Source: Amycolatopsis sulphurea (GTDB lineage: Bacteria > Actinomycetota > Actinomycetes > Mycobacteriales > Pseudonocardiaceae). Taken from it: a stretch of 64,000 nt of DNA. The number at the start of each line of letters is the position of its first letter. Positions within the stretch are counted from its first letter, which is position 1. Below the pieces are notes generated by a model. It saw nothing but the letters and a program-made list of their open reading frames with translations. It made no database searches and was not told the origin of the DNA. Shown piece after piece: positions 54,731 through 64,000 of this stretch. Made by a program: the position numbers and the translations under genes. The stretch spans positions 868,001 through 932,000 of the forward strand of contig NZ_PDJK01000002.1 of NCBI RefSeq assembly GCF_002564045.1. Direction: 5' to 3'.

Positions 54731-55528
54731 ATGACCGATCTGATCACCAGCGCGGCCAACCCGCTCGCCAAGCGGATCCGGCAGCTCGCGGACCGCAAGC
54801 ACCGGCGCCGCGCGGGCGCCTTCGTCGTCGAAGGCCTTCAGCCGGTGTGGTACGCCGTCGAAGCGGGCTGGGAAATCGAGACGCTCATCGTCGCCCCCGG
54901 CCTGCTGACCGGTGCCGCGGCGCTGCGGATGGTCGGCGAACAGGAGAGCGCGGGCATTCCGGTGGCCCGGCTCAGCTCGGAGCTGTTCACCCGGCTCGTC
55001 GACCGCGACGGACCCGGCGGGCTGGCCGCCGTCGTGCGCAGCCGGACCGGCGACTTGTCCACTTTGGAGGCTCCACCGGGGGCGATCTTCGTTGCACTGC
55101 ACCGAATCGCCAATCCGGGCAACCTCGGCACGATCATCCGCACGGTGGACGCGGTGGGCGGCGCGGGGGTGATCCTGATCGGGGACACGGTGGACGCATA
55201 CGCACCGGCCGCGGTCAAGGCCAGCATGGGTTCGCTGTTCGCGGTGGACGTGGTGCAGGCGAGCGCGGAGGAGTTCTTCGGCTGGGCCGAGGAGCGCGGT
55301 GTCACCGTCCTGGCCACCTCCGGCACCGCGGAGGACGACCACTGGAGCGCGCCGTACGACCCCCCGCTTGCCATCCTGCTCGGCAGCGAACGGGAAGGCC
55401 TGCCGGACGAGCTGCTCGCCGGCGCATCCCAGCGGCTGCGGATCCCGATGGTCGGCACCGTGGATTCGCTGAACATCGGCGTGGCCGCGTCGATCATGCT
55501 CTACGAAGCCCGCCGGAACGGTTCCTGA
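54731..55528 (+). CDS. SPOUT (TrmH/SpoU) RNA 2'-O-methyltransferase, second of a tandem pair
   Basis: This 265-residue protein has RRAGAFVVEGLQPVWYAVEA in the N-terminal domain and RIANPGNLGTIIRTVDAVGG, LLGSEREGLPDELL and IPMVGTVDSLNIGVAASIML forming the SPOUT SAM knot. It is clearly related to the gene before it but only moderately similar, so the pair is an old duplication or may act as a heterodimer. Target RNA is unknown; housekeeping tRNA/rRNA methylation and antibiotic self-resistance are both possible. Confidence 0.88.
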   Translation: MTDLITSAANPLAKRIRQLADRKHRRRAGAFVVEGLQPVWYAVEAGWEIETLIVAPGLLTGAAALRMVGEQESAGIPVARLSSELFTRLVDRDGPGGLAAVVRSRTGDLSTLEAPPGAIFVALHRIANPGNLGTIIRTVDAVGGAGVILIGDTVDAYAPAAVKASMGSLFAVDVVQASAEEFFGWAEERGVTVLATSGTAEDDHWSAPYDPPLAILLGSEREGLPDELLAGASQRLRIPMVGTVDSLNIGVAASIMLYEARRNGS

Positions 55529-55569
55529 CCAGTCGCCGTGGACGGAAAGCCCGCCCACGGCGACGTCGC

Positions 55570-56553
55570 TCAGGACTGCGGCAGCGAGACGCCGTACCGC
55601 TTGACCGAGAGGCTCGCCGGGAAGAAGCAGGAGGTCGAGCCGTCGCCGCCGGAGAGCGTGCCGAGGCCCTTGCCGCCGTCGTAGGCCGGGCCGCCCGAGT
55701 CGCCGCCCGCGGACTTCGCCGTGCTGCAGAACTCGTGGTAGACGGTGTAGCCCTCGGCCTCGAAGGTGTAGTCCACCTTCGTGACCTTGCCCGAGGTGAC
55801 GCCCGAGGTACGGCCGTCGCGCTTCATGTTCTCGCCCACCACCGCGTCGGCGAAGCTGGTGATCTTGGTACCGTCCCTGACTTCACTCGGGCCTACCCCG
55901 GAAGCGTTCTCCGCGAGCAGGTTGTCCTCGTCGGGGAACTTGAAGCCGACGGTCTTGCCGCCGTTCCAGGGGCCGCCACCGCCGAGTACCTCGCAGTGGC
56001 CGGCGGACAGCAGCAGCTTCTTGCCGTCCTTCTCCACGTTGAACCCGTTGGAGCAGTAGCTCTTGCCGTTGCTGATCTGGTCGCCGCCCTTGATGAACAG
56101 GGACATCGCACCGGCATGCCGGTCGACGCGGACCAGATCGCCGTACTGCCGCGCGGTCCGGACCAGCCGGTCGCGCTCGGCCGCCGGGGTGGCGTCGTAG
56201 ACGTCCACGACCACCTGGTTACGCGCGATATCCAGGCCCCAGCCCGCGTTCGGCACGCTGCCGAGCGAGTCAAGGTGCTGCTTCACCCCGGTCAGCTCAC
56301 CGAGGCTGTGCCGCACCACCTTCGCGGTCACGCCGGAACTCTGCGCGGTGGCCAGCCCGGCGTCATTCAGGACGTTGACCACGGGTTTGCCCGCTTCGTC
56401 GAAGTAGTAGCCACCGGTGGCGGCACCGAGGCTGCTCATCACTCTGTCCGGCCCGGCGGCCGCCGACGCCACCGGCGTGGTGGCCAGGCTGAGCGCCAGC
56501 AAGCCCACCGAGGCCGCCCCCAGCACACCGATCTTGGCACGAGTCGTTCGCAT
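55570..56553 (-). CDS. Secreted S1-family serine protease with pro-domain (streptogrisin-like)
   Basis: This 327-residue precursor has an Arg/Lys-containing start, a hydrophobic core (GVLGAASVGLLALSLA) and signal cleavage near VASAAA. A pro-region of about 125 residues follows. The mature protease has catalytic His186 (LLLSAGHC), Ser286 (GGDSGGPA) and a candidate Asp at about 210. Cys pairs flank both His and Ser. It is an extracellular protein-degrading enzyme. Confidence 0.88.
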   Translation of the reverse strand: MRTTRAKIGVLGAASVGLLALSLATTPVASAAAGPDRVMSSLGAATGGYYFDEAGKPVVNVLNDAGLATAQSSGVTAKVVRHSLGELTGVKQHLDSLGSVPNAGWGLDIARNQVVVDVYDATPAAERDRLVRTARQYGDLVRVDRHAGAMSLFIKGGDQISNGKSYCSNGFNVEKDGKKLLLSAGHCEVLGGGGPWNGGKTVGFKFPDEDNLLAENASGVGPSEVRDGTKITSFADAVVGENMKRDGRTSGVTSGKVTKVDYTFEAEGYTVYHEFCSTAKSAGGDSGGPAYDGGKGLGTLSGGDGSTSCFFPASLSVKRYGVSLPQS

Positions 56554-56721
56554 GCAGTCCTCCCTGGTCCGATGACACCGGGAAACGAAAACCGTTTCCT
56601 CGATATTTCGGTCGGTAATAAACTGACTACGCAATGGTGCCTGGTCAGCAACCGGGACGACACCGACGAACGTCGTATAGCTCGGCAAATCACCACTCTG
56701 TGCCGTGGTATTGGCGGACGG

Positions 56722-59238
56722 TCAGCCGATCGTCAAGGTCTCCAGCCGGTACTGCGCCGCGGACCAGGCCGGGCCATCGCCCTCCGGCACGATCCGGACG
56801 TCGATCGAGGACCGTCCGGCCGTGATCCGCATCGGCAGCGCGAAGGTGTCCTCAAGCCATCGATGGGTGGTGTTGTGCAACGGCTGGGTCCAGCTGCCGA
56901 CCAGCTTGTCGTCGACGAAGACCGCGGCACGCTGGTAGGCCGCATTCTGGTCCCCCGCGCGCACGAGCCGAGCACCCGAATTGCGGGGATCCAGCGCCAT
57001 GGTGAACCGCACCGGGCCGGTCGCGGCCGTGCTCACCTTCGTGACCGGGCCGTTGATCTTCGTACCTTCAAAGGCCGAAGTCAGCGTTTCCCGCGTCTCG
57101 CCTCCGGCGGCATAGCCGTGCGCGGCTCGGCCGGCATCGTCGCCGACGTCGAACGAATCGGCCTGACGCAGCCCCTGGCCGGGTTGCCCATACCAGTACG
57201 CGGTGGAGCTGTACACGGCAGGCGAGTCGTCGACCGGACCGTGTTCGATACCGAAGGTCAGGGCGGACGAGAACGGCACGCCGTCTCCGGCCAGCAGGCG
57301 GATCGCACCCGTGCAGTCGTATCGGCAGCCGTCCCCGGCCACCTGGTAGGCCGGGTCCCCGGCCAGCGGCATCGCGAAGATCGTGCCGTCGCGGAAGTAC
57401 CAGCCGGATTCGAAGAAGTCCTCGGTGCCGGTGCCGTACCACTGCGGGCTGGCCACCCCGTCCACGTAGACGCGCTCGTCGCCTTCGAGGTGGTTCCGCT
57501 GGTTGCCGGACGAGATGAGCCCGCGCATGGTCTGGGTCTCGCCGTAGAACACCCCGCGCCCGGTCACGTCCAGGATCGGCCAGTCGGCCCCGGTCTTGGT
57601 CGATCCCGCGTGGCTGGTCGCGGTGAAGTAGCCGAGTTCGCCACCCGGCCGCAGTCCGGTGGCCGCACCGGGATCCGGCGCCGCGGTGACTTCCACTCCG
57701 GCCCCGGTGATCGGCACGCCGCTCGTGTTGACCAGCTCCACGACCGCGCTGCGGCGGTAGGGCATCGGCCACCAGGCGGTGAACGATCCGCCGTCGGTGG
57801 CGTCGATCGAGGAGAGCATCGTCCGGCTGTCGAACCGGCCGAGCCCCGAACCGAAGAACTCGCCGAGCGGGGAGTCCACTGTGGTCTTTCCGTCGAACGC
57901 GATGCGCAGCCGCGCCCCGCTGAGCACCGCCTGGGACGCCGCGAGCCGCGCCGGATCCCGCGGGTAGCGGTAGGTCCGGTCCCCCTGCCAGGTCTGCATG
58001 GTCAGCTGGTAGTCGTGCGCCTGCTCCTCGCCCGGGTGCGCCGGCCCGAGATCGAGCACGTCGGTGCGCCGCCACTGCCCGTCCACCCGGGAATGCACGT
58101 CGTAGCGGAACTCGTTGACGTCCACATCGGACGCGACGAAGGCGGTGGCGATCCGCAGCGCGGCCCGGCCCGCGGACCGGCTCGGCGGAAGTTCGAGCAC
58201 CTGGTCGACCCAGCCGCCCCCGGCCACCGGCGCGCCGGTCGTCCACTGCCCGGCGGGCACACCGTCCACCGTGACGTCCGCGACCTGGTGCCCGATCGCG
58301 GGATCGACCCGCCGGGTGAGCCGGACCCCAGTGTTGCCCGGGTCGATCGCGATCCGGAACGAGCTGTGCCCGCCCGCCCCGAACGCGCGCCCGTCGTCGC
58401 GGACCCGCGGCTCGGAAAGGACCTGCGGCAGGGTGACGCGAAGCTGACTGATCGCGCCCGGCCCGGTCAACGCGGCGAACTGCCGGGTGGCGCCGTCCGG
58501 GACGTCCGCGCCGGCCGACGTCGTCTTCGCCAGGCGCGCGGCCGGTTTCGGGTCCCGGATACCGAAGCCGCGCAACCGGTCCACGACGTCGAGCGCGCGA
58601 TCGTCCGGATCGAACGTTCGCACGCCCGCCGCGTCCGGGAACTCGCGGTAGGTGAGGTGGTAGAAGAGCGGGTTGTGCTGCACGGTGACCCGCATCGACC
58701 GCTGGTACGGCATCGGCACCTTGATCACCGAACCGCCCGCGGTGTCCGCACCGTTGCCGACCAGCGGCCACACGAACGGCGCACCGAGCCGTCCGTCCAC
58801 AATGTCCTGGAGAGACCCGTTGAGCACGGCTTCGCCGTCCAGCTCGACCTTCAGCCGGCCGTTGCCGGTCATGGCACCCTGATCCCGGGTGAACCACATG
58901 CTCTCGATCTCGCCGGCACCGGTCTTCTCGGCGATCACGCAGCCTTCGGCGGTGACGCGCAAGCAGCTGTACGTGCCGCGGAAGCCGTCATCGTTGCCGC
59001 CGGTGCGATCGAAACTCGAGAACTGCTTCGTCTGCGCTCCCGGGCGAAGCGCCGCCAAGCCGTCGAGCGAGCGATAGACGTCCCAGCCGACCGGCCCCAC
59101 TGACGCGCCCTGAGGCGGCTCAGCGGTCTGGGCCTCGGCGGGCACACCGGCGGCGAACATCACCATAAGTATCGCAATCGTTGCGAAAAGTAACGTTCTC
59201 CGGGCATGACGAAGTCTTCGGCGGTGCACGGGCAGCAC
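56722..59238 (-). CDS. Secreted DUF2961 (GH172-like) protein
   Basis: This is a precursor of about 838 residues. The signal peptide is RTLLFATIAILMVMFAAGV followed by PAEAQ. The N-terminal DUF2961 region includes KQFSSFDRTGGNDDGFRGTY, MWFTRDQGAM and PLFYHLTYREF; a second related stretch, YGTGTEDFFESGWYFRDGTI, lies near residue 600. DUF2961 proteins form glycoside hydrolase family 172, with fructanase and arabinofuranosidase activities known. The start is uncertain: GTG 59238 is used, but TTG 59247 and GTG 59229 are alternatives. Confidence 0.8.
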   Translation of the reverse strand: MLPVHRRRLRHARRTLLFATIAILMVMFAAGVPAEAQTAEPPQGASVGPVGWDVYRSLDGLAALRPGAQTKQFSSFDRTGGNDDGFRGTYSCLRVTAEGCVIAEKTGAGEIESMWFTRDQGAMTGNGRLKVELDGEAVLNGSLQDIVDGRLGAPFVWPLVGNGADTAGGSVIKVPMPYQRSMRVTVQHNPLFYHLTYREFPDAAGVRTFDPDDRALDVVDRLRGFGIRDPKPAARLAKTTSAGADVPDGATRQFAALTGPGAISQLRVTLPQVLSEPRVRDDGRAFGAGGHSSFRIAIDPGNTGVRLTRRVDPAIGHQVADVTVDGVPAGQWTTGAPVAGGGWVDQVLELPPSRSAGRAALRIATAFVASDVDVNEFRYDVHSRVDGQWRRTDVLDLGPAHPGEEQAHDYQLTMQTWQGDRTYRYPRDPARLAASQAVLSGARLRIAFDGKTTVDSPLGEFFGSGLGRFDSRTMLSSIDATDGGSFTAWWPMPYRRSAVVELVNTSGVPITGAGVEVTAAPDPGAATGLRPGGELGYFTATSHAGSTKTGADWPILDVTGRGVFYGETQTMRGLISSGNQRNHLEGDERVYVDGVASPQWYGTGTEDFFESGWYFRDGTIFAMPLAGDPAYQVAGDGCRYDCTGAIRLLAGDGVPFSSALTFGIEHGPVDDSPAVYSSTAYWYGQPGQGLRQADSFDVGDDAGRAAHGYAAGGETRETLTSAFEGTKINGPVTKVSTAATGPVRFTMALDPRNSGARLVRAGDQNAAYQRAAVFVDDKLVGSWTQPLHNTTHRWLEDTFALPMRITAGRSSIDVRIVPEGDGPAWSAAQYRLETLTIG

Positions 59239-59456
59239 TCCGATCAAGGGGGCGCGGGCATTCGGGGCGGGGCAGGTAAACGATTACCCGCGACCGTAAG
59301 GCCATTGCAGAGAGTGTGTCAATGGTCACATTGGGTGCGTTTACGCAGGTTCCGCGGATCCTCGCCCACTCGCCCACTCGTCCCGGCCAAGGCGCTCTCC
59401 GACAAGGCGTCCACAAAGGACGTCCGGGCGGGCGCACGGCGGGTCTCAGCGGGGTC

Positions 59457-59790
59457 TCAACGGGGCAGTTCGAGTACCTCCGCGCACTCACCCGGCCGAG
59501 CGCCGCCGGGCGGGAGCACGGCGAGCGCATCGGCGAGGGCCGCGCCACGCACCATCGCGGCACCTGCGAACGGCAACGGGACCGCGCCGTCGCACCGTCC
59601 GCGCCGTCCGCACCGAGCGTGACCGGAACCAGCCGGACGTCCCGCGGATGCCCGTCGACTGCCCCGAGCAGCGGGACCCGGCGGGGTGACGGTTCGCGAT
59701 GCCCGCGCCCGCGCCAGCGGGAGGGTGATCTCCGGCAGCGGGGTGGCGAAACATCCGGCCCGGCGGGCCACCGAGAAATCCACAATCCGC
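59457..59790 (-). pseudogene. moeA: moeA C-terminal remnant (molybdopterin molybdotransferase)
   Basis: In one frame the strand ends with DGAVPLPFAGAAMVRGAALA, then VLPPGGARPGECAEVLELPR, the usual MoeA C-terminus. A second frame gives DGHPRDVRLVPVTLGADGAD just before it, and a return to the first frame gives PLPEITLPLARARASRTVTP. Two frameshifts and loss of the N-terminal 300 or more residues show it is dead. MoeA inserts Mo into the cofactor needed by the adjacent fdhF-like enzyme, so an intact copy should exist elsewhere. Confidence 0.65.
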
Positions 59791-59935
59791 AATTGTGTTC
59801 GAAAAACTGCACCCGGGTCAAGACCAAAGCGATTTTTCCCACCTCGATAGGCCTGCCCTATCGACAAACAGACCAGACCTTTTTGACGCCGGTAAACACA
59901 GGCTTTACCGTGGCGCGGACTCGAATGGAGAACGC

Positions 59936-62308
<2,373 letters not shown>

Positions 62309-63103
62309 CACGCTCGCCGGCGAGGAGCCGATGGAGATCCGGGTCGGCGGCAAACCCCTCACGGTGACCATGCGCACGCCCGGCGCGGATTTCGATCTGG
62401 CAGCCGGTTTCCTGGTCAGCGAAGGCGTGCTGCACGACGGAGCGCAGATCGCCGGGATCCGGTACTGCCTCGGCGCGACCGCGGACGGCAGCAACACCTA
62501 CAACGTGGTCGACGTCGCGCTGGCCCCTGGCACGCCCCTGCCGGACGCTTCGCTGGAGCGCAACTTCTACACCACGTCGTCCTGCGGCCTGTGCGGCAAG
62601 GCGAGTCTGGACGCGGTCCGCACGACCACGCGGTGGAGCCTCGAAGAGGACCACACCGTGATCGATCCGGAGGTCGTGTACGCCCTGCCGGACAAGCTGC
62701 GTGCCGCGCAGCGGGTGTTCGACAGCACCGGCGGGCTGCACGCCGCGGGCCTGTTCACCGCCGACGGCGAGCTGCTGGTGCTGCGCGAGGACGTGGGCCG
62801 GCACAACGCGGTGGACAAGCTGATCGGCCACGCCCTGCGCGAGAGCTGGCTGCCGCTGCGCGGGACCGTGCTGATGGTCAGCGGGCGGGCGTCGTTCGAG
62901 CTGGTGCAGAAGGCCGCGATGGCCGGGATTCCGGTGCTGGCCGCCGTTTCCGCACCGTCGTCGCTGGCCGTCGACCTCGCCGCGGAAACCGGGCTGACGC
63001 TGATGGGCTTCCTGCGCGGCCGTTCGGTGAACGTCTACAGCCGCACGGACCGGCTCTTGGTGAGCGAACCGGTCGGCTAATGGGCCGTCGGGCCGTCAGA
63101 AGT

Positions 63104-63156
63104 GCTGTGAAGGGGTCCTTCACAGACTCAGAGTCCGTGAAGGGACCCTTCACAGC
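63104..63156. terminator. Nested palindrome (copy 6)
   Basis: This 53-bp copy has arms GTGAAGGGGTCCTTCAC and GTGAAGGGACCCTTCAC, with one mismatch and one possible G-U pair. It lies between convergent genes, and its right arm includes the TGA stop of the LysR gene, so it probably terminates both transcripts. Confidence 0.7.
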
Positions 63157-64000
63157 CTGTGGTGACCGCGGGTGCCCGAACCCGTCGCCAACGTCCGCGG
63201 ACCGCCTTCCAGGTCTTGGAAATCCGTGCGGTCGGCGGCGGACAGCAGCGCGTCCACGGCCGGTGGCAGCGGATCCCGCGCGCGCACCACGAGGCCGATC
63301 TCGACCGGGGTGGACGGCGCGGTCAGCGGCACCGCGCGCACGCCCGCCGGGACGCCCAGGGCGTGCAGCCAGGCCAGCGGCACGACCCCGGCGGTGCGCC
63401 CGCTCGCGACGTGCGCGAGCACGGTGGCGAAGGAGTCCGTCTCCACCTCGGCCACCGGCGCGGTGCCCGACTCGGCGAAGCAGGCGTCCATCATCCGGCG
63501 CCCCCGCATCGTCGGGGTCAGCAAGCACAACGGCAGCGCGGCGGCTTCGGCCCAGGTCGCGGACGGGCCGAGCGAGGCGGCGCGATCGGCGCCCACGAGC
63601 AGGATGTAGCGCTCCCGGTACAGCGTGCGGACCCGGAATTCGGCCCGCATCTCCGCGTCGAGATAGGTCAGCGCGGCGTCCAGGGAGAAGTCTCGGAGCC
63701 GGTCGACAATGGTCACCGACGTGAGGTCCGAGGCGACGTCCGCGGTGAGCAGCGGATGCACCACGCCGAGGGCCTCGATCAGCCGAGGCGCGGTGACCGC
63801 GGCACTGGGCACGGTGCCGATCCGCAACCGCCCCGTCAGCCCGGTCCGCATCGCCTCGACCTCGGTCAGCAGCGCGTCCCGGTCGGCGAGGATCTGCCCG
63901 GCCCAGGCCACCACCCGGTCGCCCTCCGGGGTCAGCCCGTCGAACCGCCTGCCCCGCCGGATCAGTGGGACGGCCAGCTCGTCCTCCAGTTTGCGGATCG
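63150..64000 (-). CDS. LysR-family regulator, cut by the window end
   Basis: At least 283 residues are visible. The right edge falls inside the N-terminal helix-turn-helix region: IRKLEDELAVPLIRRGRRFD, then GLTPEGDRVVAWA. The effector domain is complete (GRLRIGTVPSAAVTAPRLIE onwards). The start codon lies outside the window. It converges on the fdhF-fdhD pair and may regulate it. Confidence 0.85.
   Translation of the reverse strand, partial: IRKLEDELAVPLIRRGRRFDGLTPEGDRVVAWAGQILADRDALLTEVEAMRTGLTGRLRIGTVPSAAVTAPRLIEALGVVHPLLTADVASDLTSVTIVDRLRDFSLDAALTYLDAEMRAEFRVRTLYRERYILLVGADRAASLGPSATWAEAAALPLCLLTPTMRGRRMMDACFAESGTAPVAEVETDSFATVLAHVASGRTAGVVPLAWLHALGVPAGVRAVPLTAPSTPVEIGLVVRARDPLPPAVDALLSAADRTDFQDLEGGPRTLATGSGTRGHHRL

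Noticed and set aside
54847..59103. Long plus-strand frame across methyltransferase, protease and DUF2961 genes
   Set aside because: It overlaps several well-supported genes on both strands and shows no domain; it is a shadow.

Overview
The window is high-GC actinobacterial DNA. Its gene content (a polycyclic tetramate macrolactam-type PKS-NRPS cluster, Hsp18 regulator, DUF6292-like protein, tandem SPOUT methyltransferases) fits Pseudonocardiaceae, most likely Amycolatopsis. The genus is an inference from gene content; no rRNA or tRNA gene is present to confirm it.

Region 1 (1-13.8 kb) is a mobile-DNA scrapyard. A 5'-truncated PA14/RHS toxin-like gene runs off the left edge. A compact Tn7-like transposon (2380-9153) follows, with recognisable terminal inverted repeats, TnsB-type end repeats and only core genes: a TnsA-like nuclease, a small TnsA-C-like ORF, a TnsB-like DDE transposase, a TnsC/TniB ATPase and TniQ. 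Next come a two-winged-helix protein, a decayed DUF2075 helicase, an IS5-type element with a premature stop, a second RHS fragment, and an IS256 remnant.

Region 2 (13.8-22.4 kb) holds two Hsp20 genes, an Hsp18-type regulator with a paired operator, a MerR regulator, a DUF6292-like protein, a LuxR-regulator remnant, a cupin-VOC operon divergent from a TetR gene with a paired operator, a gutted molybdopterin oxidoreductase and a conserved hypothetical gene.

Region 3 (22.8-43.0 kb) is the centrepiece. A single minus-strand operon encodes an iterative KS-AT-DH-KR-ACP-C-A-PCP-TE megasynthase of 3118 residues, then a cytochrome P450, two phytoene-desaturase-like FAD oxidoreductases, an MDR-family reductase and an Fe(II)/2-oxoglutarate oxygenase. 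The first five match the architecture known for ikarugamycin, HSAF and frontalamide. No sterol-desaturase-type hydroxylase is present, and the 2OG oxygenase sits at the operon end. A divergent ATPase-TPR-SARP regulator and a 58-residue unknown ORF lie upstream. A 28-bp motif occurs both near the PKS promoter and in the regulator's divergent promoter region.

Region 4 (43.0-53.6 kb) has a TIGR03085-like gene, galE, an enoyl-CoA hydratase divergent from an XRE-TetR fusion regulator, and a lysine/pipecolate catabolic group (antiquitin-type aldehyde dehydrogenase, FAD amine oxidase, LysR, amino acid permease). The DUF1338/HglS-like gene of that group is broken by a copy of a hairpin-bearing repeat.

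Region 5 (53.8-64 kb) has tandem SPOUT RNA methyltransferases, a secreted S1 protease, a secreted DUF2961/GH172-like protein, a moeA remnant, a YdeP/FdhF-like molybdoenzyme with its FdhD sulfurtransferase, and a LysR gene cut by the window edge.

Six copies of a 53-55 bp nested palindrome punctuate 22.8-63.2 kb. Four lie in 3' intergenic positions, one lies between divergent genes, and one sits inside the broken DUF1338 gene. Three copies sit in a larger repeat. The best-preserved copy is 177 bp with 22-bp terminal inverted repeats, so the family looks like a MITE-type element that may double as a terminator.
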